Assembly (NCBI GenBank): GCA_010365115.1
Contig: JAAFGX010000031.1
Coordinates: forward strand, 1 to 41,086
From: Paludibacter sp.
GTDB taxonomy: Bacteria; Bacteroidota; Bacteroidia; Bacteroidales; Paludibacteraceae
Length of the DNA stretch: 41,086 bases
Reading direction: 5' to 3'
Position 1 is the first letter of the stretch. Every line of letters starts with the position of its first letter. Below are positions 23,925-32,558 of this stretch, in pieces. The notes under the pieces are model-generated. The model searched no databases. It was not told the origin of the DNA and saw nothing but the letters and a program-made list of their open reading frames with translations. A program made the position numbers and the translations under genes.

Positions 23925-24554
23925 TTAAGGTCTTATGGAATTAATTGCAGTTTTAGAATCCCTGAATTGCCAAAAGGCCTCGGTTTTAGGTGTTGATTTA
24001 GCTTCCCAGCTATTTTTCTCGAATCCATAAATGTCGGTAATAATACTGTATTTTCTTGCCCAGATATTTCCAGAAAGTTTCTCCGTAAAATTTGCATTTT
24101 CAATTGCTTTTGGCAAATAGGCTTTATTTCCATCTTCGTAAGCGAACGTCCAAAGTTCCAAAGTTTTTATTTTTTTTTCATGCCAAAGATTTAAAACAGC
24201 TTTACTAACTTCTTCGTGCCTTAAATGTCTTGTATATTCACCAGTGTGATGATGTGTGATAATTAGGTCGTAATGATTGTGTGGAAGTAAACGTAAAATT
24301 TCATTTTCCAACTCTTTTTTATCCAATGGAAGTTGGTCAGGTCCATCATCCAAATCACCCATATTACCTTCAGCATTTAAAATATTCAAGGTGTTATAAA
24401 ACCGCTCTGCACGATCGGAGTCACCTGCCCTGCAAAGACTAATAATATACCATTTATTAGATGGATGTTCGAGAATTGTGCCTCCAGCCCATAATGTTTC
24501 ATCATCAGGGTGAGCCACTATTACTGCAATTGACTTTGGATAGTTGCTATTCAT
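23925..24554 (-). CDS. PIG-L family deacetylase
   Basis: This 209-residue protein has the LmbE/PIG-L zinc motif AHPDDE (H15, D17, D18) and the later HHHTGEYTRHLRHEEV, which supplies further metal ligands. The family hydrolyses N-acetyl groups from sugars such as GlcNAc-inositol, GlcNAc-malate (bacillithiol pathway) and other glycoconjugates. The protein is shorter than BshB-like members but keeps all motifs. There is no signal peptide. It lies on the same strand upstream of the glycosyltransferase with a 254-base gap. A shared sugar pathway is possible but not shown. Confidence 0.88.
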   Translation of the reverse strand: MNSNYPKSIAVIVAHPDDETLWAGGTILEHPSNKWYIISLCRAGDSDRAERFYNTLNILNAEGNMGDLDDGPDQLPLDKKELENEILRLLPHNHYDLIITHHHTGEYTRHLRHEEVSKAVLNLWHEKKIKTLELWTFAYEDGNKAYLPKAIENANFTEKLSGNIWARKYSIITDIYGFEKNSWEAKSTPKTEAFWQFRDSKTAINSIRP

Positions 24555-24660
24555 TTTTGATTTTAATGAGATTATTATTTAAATTTTAATTAATTTTGAT
24601 GTTTTTGATGTTTTTAAATGGTTAATTAAAACGTTTAATTACTGTTATTGCTTAGATTCT

Positions 24661-25116
24661 TCAATTCGTTTTTTTTGTTGGAATAATAAATAGTGGAATT
24701 GTAGTATTATTTAATACCTTTTCCACTTCACTTCCTAAAATAATGCTTTCCAACCATTTTCTACTGTGCGATCCCATAACAATAACATCTGCTTTTAATT
24801 CTTTCGCCTTTTGCAATATGGTTTCAGCTATTTCTCCGCTTTCCAAAACGGTTTGAATAGTTTCATCGTCGAGATGTTTTTTAGATTTATCCAGGAATTC
24901 CTGAGTTGACTTTTTTAAATCGCCCATAATATCAACTCGTAATTCGTGCATAAAAGCATACGACGAATAATAAACCGGTTGTTCGGATATAACATGAAGC
25001 AGAATAGTTTCCGCATTCATTGATTGTGCCAGCATATGACCAGTTTCAGCAACTTTTTGAGCTGTTTGATCATAATCCATTGCAATTAATACTTTTTTGA
25101 TTTTTAGAGTTTTCAT
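24661..25116 (-). CDS. Universal stress protein (UspA family)
   Basis: This 151-residue single-domain protein begins KKVLIAMDYDQTAQKVAETG and ends with the nucleotide-binding stretch VIVMGSHSRKWLESIILGSE, followed by VEKVL and PLFIIP. The G-x2-G-x9-G-S pattern of ATP-binding members is partly altered (GSHS instead of G-x-x-G), so ATP binding is uncertain. It is cytosolic and probably expressed under stress or growth arrest. No partner gene is evident. Confidence 0.92.
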   Translation of the reverse strand: MKTLKIKKVLIAMDYDQTAQKVAETGHMLAQSMNAETILLHVISEQPVYYSSYAFMHELRVDIMGDLKKSTQEFLDKSKKHLDDETIQTVLESGEIAETILQKAKELKADVIVMGSHSRKWLESIILGSEVEKVLNNTTIPLFIIPTKKTN

Positions 25117-25356
25117 TTTATTATATTTTTTTAATGATTGAAATTCAAGATTGATAAGCTAAATAAAATTCCATATAATAAGACAAAGTTAAATATATTT
25201 AAAACTGTTGAGTTACAATATCTTTGGAATTTGTTATATAATTCACATATTTGAATTTTTAATCGTTCATTTTAAAAATAGTTTTTTCAAAAAACAAGCT
25301 GTCATAATTACAAAACAATTTAAAATATAAATTTCCTATTATTTAAGAAATTTTAT

Positions 25357-25364
25357 TAATTTTG
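25357..25364 (+). promoter_or_regulatory. -7 box before the DUF554 gene
   Basis: TAATTTTG matches TAnnTTTG exactly and lies about 48 bases before the start codon at 25413. No clear TTG was found at the -33 spacing. The rest of the 25117-25412 gap is AT-rich with nothing recognisable. Confidence 0.4.
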
Positions 25365-25412
25365 TGTCAATTATTTCGAATCTAGATATTCTCAAATATT
25401 CAAACCAAAAAT

Positions 25413-26090
25413 ATGCTTGGAACTATTGTTAATGCAGGAGCGGTTGTAGCTGGTGGAATTGCGGGTATGCTTTTTAATAAAAGTATGCCCGATCGATTTA
25501 AAACCATTTATTTCCAGACAATCGGGTTATTCACCATTGCCATGGGAATTAGTATGGTTTGGAATATGCAGCATATTCTTATCGTGGTAAGTAGCTTGGC
25601 AATTGGTTCGTTGTTGGGCGAATGGTGGAACCTAGAAGCAGGTGCGGAGCGTTTGAGTCTGTACTTAAAAAAACGTTTTCGAATTGGCAGCGAACGATTT
25701 TCGGAAGGGTTGATAACAGCCTTTTTGTTGTATTGTATTGGTTCAATGACCATTCTTGGTGCAATTCAGGAAGGCACTGGTGGTTCATCTGATTTGTTAC
25801 TTACCAAATCGTTGATGGATGGTTTTTCTTCTGTAATACTAGCTTCTGCCTTTGGTGTTGGTGTAATTGTTTCGGCTATCCCATTGTTGATTTTTCAAGG
25901 TGGAATTACCTTATTAGCAATGTATGCAGGTGGATTCTTTACTACTGAAATTATTCAGGGTTTAACAAGTGTTGGTGGAATTTTATTGATAGGATTAGGT
26001 ATAAATATCCTTGAAATTAAAAAACTACGAATAATGAATATGTTACCTTCATTGGTTATTGTGGCAGTATTGTTATGGTTGGTAGGATAG
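25413..26090 (+). CDS. DUF554 family membrane protein (YqgA/YdfK-like)
   Basis: This 225-residue protein has about seven transmembrane segments. The family signature is clear: GTIVNAGAVVAGGIAGMLF at the N-terminus, then GSLLGEWWNLE (about 68-78) and FLLYCIGSMTILGAIQEGTG (about 105-124). DUF554 proteins are inner-membrane proteins of unproven function. The gene converges with the HsdR-N-type gene, their stops two bases apart. Confidence 0.92.
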   Translation: MLGTIVNAGAVVAGGIAGMLFNKSMPDRFKTIYFQTIGLFTIAMGISMVWNMQHILIVVSSLAIGSLLGEWWNLEAGAERLSLYLKKRFRIGSERFSEGLITAFLLYCIGSMTILGAIQEGTGGSSDLLLTKSLMDGFSSVILASAFGVGVIVSAIPLLIFQGGITLLAMYAGGFFTTEIIQGLTSVGGILLIGLGINILEIKKLRIMNMLPSLVIVAVLLWLVG

Positions 26091-26092
26091 TT

Positions 26093-26539
26093 TTAAAAAG
26101 GGAAATTCGGTATTTCAGGAAAAAACTCGTATTTTGCACTTTCGGTGTTCACTTTACAACAATAATGTTCAACACCATTGCTTATCATAAATAAATTAAC
26201 CTTTAATTTTGCATTATAAACTGCAACCTGATCAAAGGTTGCCTGGGTAATGCGGACAGTTGGAGCTTTAAGCTCAATAATCATTATTGGTTGTAATAGA
26301 TCATTATATAATATTGCATCGCACCGTTTTTTCATTCCATTCATCTCCAGTTGTTTTTCAACAGCCAAATAAGCTGCCGGAAAACCTTTCACTTCAATTA
26401 AAAACCGTAAAAAATTCTGTCGAACCCATTCTTCAGGTGTAAGCGAAACATAGCGTTTTCGTTGTTCATCGAAAATATATAATTTTTCGTTCTTTTTTTT
26501 TATCCGAAAATTATACTCAGGTAGGTTAAGTTGCAACAT
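26093..26539 (-). CDS. Stand-alone type I restriction HsdR N-terminal domain protein
   Basis: This 148-residue protein matches the HSDR_N_2 domain. A leading segment, YIFDEQRKRYVSLTPEEWVR, is followed by the PD-(D/E)xK nuclease core with D74 in RCDAILYN and E89/K91 in IIELKAP. The domain normally begins a much larger restriction subunit. Here it is complete as a small protein, with no helicase, HsdM or HsdS gene nearby. Such genes are recurrent next to amn and holA in this phylum, suggesting a housekeeping DNA role over defence. It is divergent from amn and overlaps none of its coding sequence. Confidence 0.85.
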   Translation of the reverse strand: MLQLNLPEYNFRIKKKNEKLYIFDEQRKRYVSLTPEEWVRQNFLRFLIEVKGFPAAYLAVEKQLEMNGMKKRCDAILYNDLLQPIMIIELKAPTVRITQATFDQVAVYNAKLKVNLFMISNGVEHYCCKVNTESAKYEFFPEIPNFPF

Positions 26540-26546
26540 TTTTTAG

Positions 26547-26554
26547 TATTTTTG
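26547..26554 (+). promoter_or_regulatory. -7 box for the AMP nucleosidase gene
   Basis: TATTTTTG matches TAnnTTTG and lies 81 bases before the ATG at 26636, just upstream of the divergent HsdR-N gene's start. If used, the transcript begins near 26560, which excludes a longer protein beginning at 26531. Confidence 0.45.
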
Positions 26555-26635
26555 TTTCCACTTTTTTTTGAGAATTATAATGTATTCTCAAAAACAGAAG
26601 GCGAAGTTACAAAAACAAATCAAATACCGAAGTAT

Positions 26636-27409
26636 ATGAAAACAAAAAAAGAAATTGTTGAAAATTGGCTTCCACGTTATACTAAACGTCCTTTAAATGA
26701 ATTTACAGAATATGTCTTACTTACCAATTTCAATAATTATGTGGAACTCTTTGCCGAATGGTTCAATGTACCGGTTGTTGGACGCGATGGAAATATGCTC
26801 AACGCTTCGGCTAATGGAATCACCATTATAAACTTTGGTATGGGTAGTCCTAATGCAGCTGTTATTATGGATATTCTATCAGCTATTCATCCTAAAGCAG
26901 TTTTATTTTTGGGGAAATGCGGTGGTTTGAAAGATAAGAACAAATTGGGCGATTATATACTTCCGAGTGCTGCCATTCGGGGCGAAGGAACTTCAAACGA
27001 TTATTTTCCACCCGAAATTCCGGCTCTTCCTGCTTTTAGTCTTCAACGTGCGGTTTCGTCAAATATACGTGACTTTGGAAAAGATTACTGGACAGGAACG
27101 GTTTATACTATGAATAGGCGGGTATGGGAACATGATGAAAAATTTAAAGAATACCTGCGGGCAACTCGCGCTATTGCAATCGATATGGAAACTGCCACCC
27201 TTTTTTCGGCCGGTTTTTATAACAGCATTCCAATTGGTGCATTATTGCTGGTTTCGGATATGCCTTTGCACGAAGATGGAATAAAAACGTCGGAAAGTGA
27301 TAAGAAAGTAACTTCCAGTTTTGTGGAAGAACATATAAAAATTGGAGTAAGATCTTTGTCTTCTTTGATAAATAATAGTAAAACTATCAAACATTTGCGA
27401 TTTGAATGA
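26636..27409 (+). CDS. amn: AMP nucleosidase, short Bacteroidota form
   Basis: The ATG at 26636 gives 257 residues. An open frame upstream to 26531 would add a hydrophobic stretch foreign to the family and is rejected. The protein is a phosphorylase-superfamily nucleosidase that cleaves AMP to adenine and ribose 5-phosphate. NFGMGSPNAAVIMDIL, LFLGKCGGLKDKNKLGDYIL and the catalytic region AIDMETATLFSAGF (about 185) are as expected. The form is much shorter than E. coli Amn and lacks its N-terminal domain. It is cytosolic and takes part in purine turnover. It is followed by holA on the same strand after about 200 bases. Confidence 0.9.
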   Translation: MKTKKEIVENWLPRYTKRPLNEFTEYVLLTNFNNYVELFAEWFNVPVVGRDGNMLNASANGITIINFGMGSPNAAVIMDILSAIHPKAVLFLGKCGGLKDKNKLGDYILPSAAIRGEGTSNDYFPPEIPALPAFSLQRAVSSNIRDFGKDYWTGTVYTMNRRVWEHDEKFKEYLRATRAIAIDMETATLFSAGFYNSIPIGALLLVSDMPLHEDGIKTSESDKKVTSSFVEEHIKIGVRSLSSLINNSKTIKHLRFE

Positions 27410-27545
27410 AGCCTCCATCTTCACCCATCTGTTGATTTCACTCTCCAAATGTAGATGGAAATCAGAAAAAAGATGTCTCGTAACTTCAAAAAGATAAAAT
27501 GTTCTAAAAATCACTTAATAAATTTGGTCTTCAATGTCCCCTTTC

Positions 27546-27588
27546 TTCCTCCCTCTCCATTTGATGAGGGTTGGGGTGAGGTTTGGAT
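27546..27588 (+). repeat. Dispersed repeat family 4, copy 2
   Basis: CCCTCTCCATTTGATGAGGG is followed by TTGGGGTGAGGTTTGG, matching the inverted copy at 6028-6070. It lies between amn and holA and ends just before the holA start region. Confidence 0.55.
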
Positions 27589-27606
27589 TTAGGGGGCTTT
27601 AATAAT

Positions 27607-28626
27607 ATGGCAAAACAAGATTCATTATCGTACGACCAGATAGTATCAGATTTACGGCAAAAAAAATATTTTCCTGTCTATTTGTTGATGGGTGAAGAGC
27701 CGTATTACATTGATGTAATTTCCGATTTTATTCAGAATAATGTATTAGACGAAGGAGAAAAAGAATTCGATCAAACCATTGTTTATGGAAAGGATGTAGA
27801 TATTTCTATGGTGATAAATGCAGCCAAGCGTTATCCTATGATGGCTAAACATCAAGTGCTAATTGTAAAAGAAGCACAATTGATTAAAGTGTGGGACGAT
27901 TTAGTGTATTACCTTCAAAATCCTTTAAAATCGACCATTTTGGTGTTTTGTTACAAATATGGAACACCCGATAAACGTAAAAAGTGGGTGCAGGAAATAG
28001 GTAAATTGGGTATTGTTTACGAGTCTTCAAAGTTGCGCGATTATGAAATCGGCTCGTGGATTACTAAATATTGCAAATCAAAAAATGTTTTCATCGATGA
28101 AAAAGCCGTAGCTATGCTATCCGAGTTTTTGGGCACCGATCTAAGTAAACTGGTGAATGAACTTGAAAAACTGGTTATCACCAAACCGGCAGATATGCCA
28201 CGGATTACTCCTGAATTGGTGGAAAAGAATATTGGTATAAGTAAAGATTTCAACGTGTTTGAATTGCAAGCGGCACTTGTGAGTAATAATGTAATGAAAG
28301 CAAACCGCATCATTCGCTATTTTGCCGAAAACAAAAAAGCAAATCCATTGGTAGTAGTACTTTCGCAACTTTTTAAATTTTTTAGTGATTTGATGATGTA
28401 TCATTATTTGCCCGATAAAAGTCAAGGGGCAGTAGCATCGGAACTCAAGATTAATCCTTATTTTGTAAAAGATTACCAAAAAGCTGCCCAGACTTTTGGT
28501 GCTTGGAAAACCATGAATATCATTTCCTTCATTCGCGAAACCGATGCACGTTATAAAGGAATTGATAACCCGAGTGCCGACGAAGCAGATATTATGAAAG
28601 AATTAATATTTAAGATTTTGCATTAA
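27607..28626 (+). CDS. holA: DNA polymerase III subunit delta
   Basis: The ATG at 27607 (MAKQDSLSYDQIV) gives 339 residues. An alternative TTG at 27583 is less likely because it lies within the repeat. The protein has the delta fold: YFPVYLLMGEEPYYIDVISD at the N-terminus (the P-loop-like position is degenerate, as usual), LSEFLGTDLSKLVNELEKL in the middle and a helical C-terminal collar domain (about 210-339). Delta opens the beta clamp as part of the clamp loader. The gene keeps the usual Bacteroidota order with amn and the HsdR-N gene. Confidence 0.92.
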   Translation: MAKQDSLSYDQIVSDLRQKKYFPVYLLMGEEPYYIDVISDFIQNNVLDEGEKEFDQTIVYGKDVDISMVINAAKRYPMMAKHQVLIVKEAQLIKVWDDLVYYLQNPLKSTILVFCYKYGTPDKRKKWVQEIGKLGIVYESSKLRDYEIGSWITKYCKSKNVFIDEKAVAMLSEFLGTDLSKLVNELEKLVITKPADMPRITPELVEKNIGISKDFNVFELQAALVSNNVMKANRIIRYFAENKKANPLVVVLSQLFKFFSDLMMYHYLPDKSQGAVASELKINPYFVKDYQKAAQTFGAWKTMNIISFIRETDARYKGIDNPSADEADIMKELIFKILH

Positions 28627-28631
28627 AATAA

Positions 28632-28672
28632 CCTCAAACCCCAAAGGGGCTAAAGACTGACAATTTCGAACC
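28632..28672 (+). repeat. CCCCAAAGGGG palindromic repeat
   Basis: CCCCAAAGGGG (28639-28649) is followed by CTAAAGACTGACAATTTCGA. Near the right end of the window, CCCCAAATGGGG (40869-40880) is followed by GCTTAAGAGTGCAATTTTGA. The conserved tail shows this is one repeat family, not a chance palindrome. It lies between holA and tex. Confidence 0.5.
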
Positions 28673-28693
28673 ATTCTAAATTTTCAATTGATA

Positions 28694-30832
28694 ATGGCAA
28701 TACAAACAATTCCATCAAAATATATATCTATAATTTCTTCCTCTCTTCAACTTACAGAAAAACAAGTCCGCAGTGCCATTCAGCTATTTGAAGAAGGTGC
28801 AACCATTCCATTTATAAGCCGTTACCGTAAGGAAATGACGGACGGAATGGATGAAGTTCAACTCGGCGATACGAAAGACCAATACGACAAATTGTGCGAA
28901 TTGGCAAAGCGAAAAATTGCAGTGCTGAAATCAATTGAAGAACAGGATAAGCTATCGGATGAGTTAAAATCGAGAATTGATAACTGTTGGAATATAACAG
29001 AGCTAGAAGATATTTACCTGCCCTACAAGCCAAAGCGCCGAACACGTGCCGAAATCGCTCGCGAAAAAGGATTGGAACCATTGGCCAAAATGCTGATGAA
29101 GCAACAATCGAATGATGTGGAACGCATGGCACATCAGTTTGTGAAAGATAAAGTTGAAAATGTGGAAGAAGCATTGGCAGGAGCAAGAGATATTATGGCG
29201 GAATGGATCAACGAAAGCGAAGCAGCCCGTAATTCCATCCGAATGATTTTTTCACGCGAAGCCATTATTTCATCTAAATTAATTAAAGGGAAAGAGGAAG
29301 AAGCGCAAAAGTATCGCGATTATTTTGAAATGAGCGAGAAACTGGCTCGTTGTTCATCGCATCGATTATTAGCCATGCGTCGTGGAGAAACTGAAGGATT
29401 TTTGCGGGTGAATATTTCTCCGGAAGATGATCATTGCCTTGAAAAATTGGACCGGATTTTTGTGAAAGGAGAAACCGAATCGTCGCAACAAGTAGCCGAA
29501 GCAGTGACAGATGCTTACAAACGGTTGCTAAAACCAAGTATTGAGACTGAATTTGCTTCCGAAAGTAAAGCTAAGGCCGATACTGAAGCCATTCGAGTTT
29601 TTGCTGAAAACTTACGGCAATTATTACTAGCACCACCATTAGGACAAAAAAGAGTATTGGGAATCGATCCGGGATTCCGAACCGGCTGTAAAATAGTGTG
29701 TTTGGATGCTCAGGGAAAATTACTGCACAACGAAACCATTTATCCGCATCCACCTATAAATGAGACGTCTCAAGCCATGAGAAAAGTGCAGAAAATGGTA
29801 GAAGCATACGATATTCAGGCCATTGCCATTGGAAATGGAACGGCAGGACGCGAGACAGAACAATTTATTCAAAATACTAGATTCGACAGGGAAGTAAAAC
29901 TTTTTGTGGTAAGTGAAAACGGTGCTTCCATTTATTCTGCTTCAAAAATTGCCCGCGATGAATTTCCTGATTATGATGTAACGGTGCGTGGAGCGGTTTC
30001 CATTGGTCGCCGGCTGATGGATCCTTTGGCTGAACTGGTGAAAATTGATCCGAAATCAATTGGAGTTGGTCAGTATCAACACGATGTGGATCAACCTCAA
30101 TTAAAAAAAGCATTGGATCAAACGGTGGAGAACGCTGTGAATAGAGTGGGAGTGAACCTCAATACAGCGAGCAAGCATTTGTTGACTTATGTTTCGGGGC
30201 TAGGACCACAACTGGCTCAAAATATTGTGGATTTTCGTTCGGAAAACGGAGCGTTCCGAAGCCGGAAACAACTGATGAAAGTCCCTAAAATGGGCGCAAA
30301 AACCTTTGAACAATGTGCAGGATTCCTTCGAATTCCTGATGCTGAATTCATTTTGGACAATTCTGCCGTTCACCCCGAAAGTTATGGAATTGTTGAAAAA
30401 ATGGCAAAGGATTTAAAGGTGGAAGTGAAGGATTTGATTCAAAATAAAGAACTGAAGAAAAGTCTTGATTTGCAGAAATATATTTCTCATAAAGTTGGGT
30501 TGCCTACCTTGAATGATATTTTGCAGGAACTGGAAAAACCGGGTCGCGACCCACGAAGCGGCATAAAAGTTTTTGAGTTTGATGCCAATGTAAAAACCAT
30601 TTCCGACTTACGCGAAGGTATGGAATTGCCTGGAATAGTTACGAATATCACCAATTTTGGTGCGTTTGTGGATATTGGTATCAAAGAAAATGGATTGGTA
30701 CATATTTCGCAAATGGCCGATCGGTATATCAGCAATCCCGCCGAAGTAGTTTCCGTTCATCAACATGTAAAAGTTAGAATAATGGAAGTGGATGCTGCCA
30801 GAAAAAGAGTACAATTGAAGTTGATTCAGTAA
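28694..30832 (+). CDS. tex: Tex family RNA-binding transcription accessory protein
   Basis: The ATG at 28694 gives 712 residues. A TTG six bases earlier is unlikely. The order is typical: a helical N-terminal domain (SAIQLFEEGATIPFISRYRK), a YqgF/RNase H-like domain (RVLGIDPGFRTGCKIVC, about 325-341), a helix-hairpin-helix region (LLTYVSGLGPQLAQNIVDFR, about 495-514) and a C-terminal S1 RNA-binding domain (GIVTNITNFGAFVDIGIKEN, about 650-669). Tex binds nucleic acid and affects transcription. In some bacteria it is essential or influences toxin expression. It is probably transcribed with holA or from a promoter in the short gap. Confidence 0.95.
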   Translation: MAIQTIPSKYISIISSSLQLTEKQVRSAIQLFEEGATIPFISRYRKEMTDGMDEVQLGDTKDQYDKLCELAKRKIAVLKSIEEQDKLSDELKSRIDNCWNITELEDIYLPYKPKRRTRAEIAREKGLEPLAKMLMKQQSNDVERMAHQFVKDKVENVEEALAGARDIMAEWINESEAARNSIRMIFSREAIISSKLIKGKEEEAQKYRDYFEMSEKLARCSSHRLLAMRRGETEGFLRVNISPEDDHCLEKLDRIFVKGETESSQQVAEAVTDAYKRLLKPSIETEFASESKAKADTEAIRVFAENLRQLLLAPPLGQKRVLGIDPGFRTGCKIVCLDAQGKLLHNETIYPHPPINETSQAMRKVQKMVEAYDIQAIAIGNGTAGRETEQFIQNTRFDREVKLFVVSENGASIYSASKIARDEFPDYDVTVRGAVSIGRRLMDPLAELVKIDPKSIGVGQYQHDVDQPQLKKALDQTVENAVNRVGVNLNTASKHLLTYVSGLGPQLAQNIVDFRSENGAFRSRKQLMKVPKMGAKTFEQCAGFLRIPDAEFILDNSAVHPESYGIVEKMAKDLKVEVKDLIQNKELKKSLDLQKYISHKVGLPTLNDILQELEKPGRDPRSGIKVFEFDANVKTISDLREGMELPGIVTNITNFGAFVDIGIKENGLVHISQMADRYISNPAEVVSVHQHVKVRIMEVDAARKRVQLKLIQ

Positions 30833-31117
30833 CGATAGTATTATAGTGTAATTTGTTATAAGTACTAGCTCGAAATTAGTTTATACTTTGATAATGGATT
30901 AAGTTATTGAATTTCAGAGAGTAAATATTAAACAATAATATAAACAAATTAGCGTGAGTTACTTAGCGGGAATGTTCCTCAATGAATCAGATAAATTATA
31001 TTACCACATTATCCAAATAAAAGCTAAAATTTTGTATCATTCTTCATTTTGTTTTCTTTGGCATAAATAATGATTTAGAAATTAAACCGTTATTTCTATC
31101 GAAAAATATAAAAATTT

Positions 31118-31708
31118 ATGAAAATGAAAAAAATTGTAATTTTCTTGATTATAATTGCTTTTACAGTTGGAAGTTTAACTAATATTCATGCTCGAAATAC
31201 ATTAAAGCGTCAACTACGAAAGAACTTTAGTATTGGATATGATTTGAATTTTGGAAATGATTTTTATTCCCGAAATTTTCATATCGGGACAGGATATTCT
31301 GAAAAGTTTTCGGATAATCCAAAAGCGTATTGGCAAGTTGGAGGAGATATCAATTGGAATAGATATGTTTTGTATGACAAGTACGATGATGCGTTTTACA
31401 ATCATAATTCTTTACTCAGAACCACATCGCTTTCATTTCCATTTGTATTGGGCTACAACGTAAAACGTACAATGTTCACTGGTTTAAAGGTATATGCCGG
31501 ACCGGTTTACGAAATGATATTTACCTCCCGATTAAATGGTGATCCATATTATGATATTAACCACGGACAATTGGGCTTTACTGTAGGGACGAAAATTCGG
31601 TTTTTGGTATTTTTCAATGCCCGAATTGCTTACAATTTTTATCCTTACGGCTTATTCAGCAATGGAGATTTGAACCGGTCTGCATTGAATTTGTCAATAG
31701 GTTTATAA
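31118..31708 (+). CDS. Outer-membrane beta-barrel protein, unknown
   Basis: This 196-residue protein has a signal peptide (basic MKMKK, hydrophobic 6-21, cleavage near IHA-R). The rest has alternating aromatic strands typical of a small outer-membrane barrel: FSIGYDLNFGNDFY, YWQVGGDINWNRYVLY, VYAGPVYEMIFTSRL and the terminal LNLSIGL. No particular family is recognised, though PorT-like or OmpA-barrel-like folds are similar. A strong terminator lies about 140 bases downstream. The 285-base gap before it shows no clear promoter. Confidence 0.75.
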   Translation: MKMKKIVIFLIIIAFTVGSLTNIHARNTLKRQLRKNFSIGYDLNFGNDFYSRNFHIGTGYSEKFSDNPKAYWQVGGDINWNRYVLYDKYDDAFYNHNSLLRTTSLSFPFVLGYNVKRTMFTGLKVYAGPVYEMIFTSRLNGDPYYDINHGQLGFTVGTKIRFLVFFNARIAYNFYPYGLFSNGDLNRSALNLSIGL

Positions 31709-31846
31709 AAATGTACAGATGATTTTTTTTTCTATTTTCAATCGTTAAATAAAATTGTAAAAACAGTTGTATTTTATAAATATTGAAATGTTGTTTGGAA
31801 TTGCAATCGGCATTAAAACTTTTTAGAATATAAAAATAAATTTTCG

Positions 31847-31888
31847 CGGCTGAATTTCCTTCAAGAAGTTCAGCCGATTTTTATTTTT
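31847..31888 (+). terminator. Rho-independent terminator after the barrel gene
   Basis: CGGCTGAA (31847-31854) pairs perfectly with TTCAGCCG (31869-31876), the inner bases extend the stem, and ATTTTTATTTTT follows on the plus strand. Confidence 0.8.
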
Positions 31889-31914
31889 GGTTTCGAAATT
31901 CATTCTGAAAAGAC

Positions 31915-31922
31915 TATCTTTG
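31915..31922 (+). promoter_or_regulatory. -7 box fixing the DUF4494 start
   Basis: TATCTTTG matches TAnnTTTG exactly. A transcript would begin near 31928, after the ATG at 31924, so translation must start at the next in-frame ATG (31963), which is also the start of the conserved domain. Confidence 0.55.
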
Positions 31923-31962
31923 CATGAATAATATTATACATAACTTCAAAATAAAAACACTT

Positions 31963-32394
31963 ATGCACACTTGGTTTGAATGCAAAATTAAATACGAAAA
32001 GACAGCCGAAGAAGGCAAAATAGTAAAAGTAAACGAAGCATATCTGGTTGATGCATTGACTTTTTCGGAAGCTGAAGAACGGATCAATAAAGAAATGGAA
32101 CCATTTATCAGTGGTGAATTTTCTGTTTCAAACATTCGCCGGGCTCGTATCAACGAAATGTTTTTTAATGAAAATGGAGATAAATGGTATCGTTGCAAAG
32201 TATTTTTCATTTCTATTGACGAAGAAAAAGGAATAGAAAAGCGCATTGCCACTACAATGATGGTACAGGCAAATGATGTGAAAGAAGCTTGGGACGGTTT
32301 GCACGAGGGAATGAAAGGCTCGATGGCCGATTATTCGGTTGCTGCCATTACCGAAACTACCATTATGGATGTTTATAAATATGATGCGGTGTAA
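31963..32394 (+). CDS. DUF4494 domain protein
   Basis: The ATG at 31963 gives 143 residues beginning MHTWFECKIKYEKTAEEGK. The conserved DUF4494 features are the WFECKI opening, VKVNEAYLVDALTFSEAE (residues about 20-37) and the later WYRCKVFFISIDEEKG. A -7 box at 31915 excludes the ATG at 31924. The protein is small, soluble and confined mainly to Bacteroidota. Its function is unknown. It is followed by the 14-bp tandem array and then yggS. The array leaves only eight bases before the yggS start. Confidence 0.88.
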   Translation: MHTWFECKIKYEKTAEEGKIVKVNEAYLVDALTFSEAEERINKEMEPFISGEFSVSNIRRARINEMFFNENGDKWYRCKVFFISIDEEKGIEKRIATTMMVQANDVKEAWDGLHEGMKGSMADYSVAAITETTIMDVYKYDAV

Positions 32395-32396
32395 AG

Positions 32397-32550
32397 AACC
32401 AAGAATCAAGAACCAAGATTCAAGAGCCAAGATTCAAGAACCAAGATTCAAGAACCAAGATTCAAGAGCCAAGATTCAAGAACCAAGAATCAAGAACCAA
32501 GATTCAAGAGCCAAGAATCAAGAACCAAGATTCAAGAACCAAGATTCAAG
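32397..32550 (+). repeat. Tandem array, 11 units of 14 bp
   Basis: Eleven exact-length units of AACCAAGATTCAAG run without interruption from 32397 to 32550. Only two positions vary. The second base is G in units 3, 6 and 9, giving a 42-bp higher-order period, and the ninth base is A instead of T in units 1, 7 and 9. The array begins two bases after the DUF4494 stop codon and ends just before yggS. There are no spacers, so it is not a CRISPR array. It has no coding constraint. The higher-order pattern suggests growth by duplicating blocks of three units. A two-unit relative lies at 8805-8829. Confidence 0.95.
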
Positions 32551-32558
32551 ACAAAGAC

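Noticed and set aside
26531-26635. 35-residue N-terminal extension of AMP nucleosidase
   Set aside because: It overlaps the divergent gene's start and the -7 box at 26547-26554 and is not a family feature.
32397-32550. CRISPR array
   Set aside because: The 14-bp units are contiguous with no spacers, and no cas gene is in the window.
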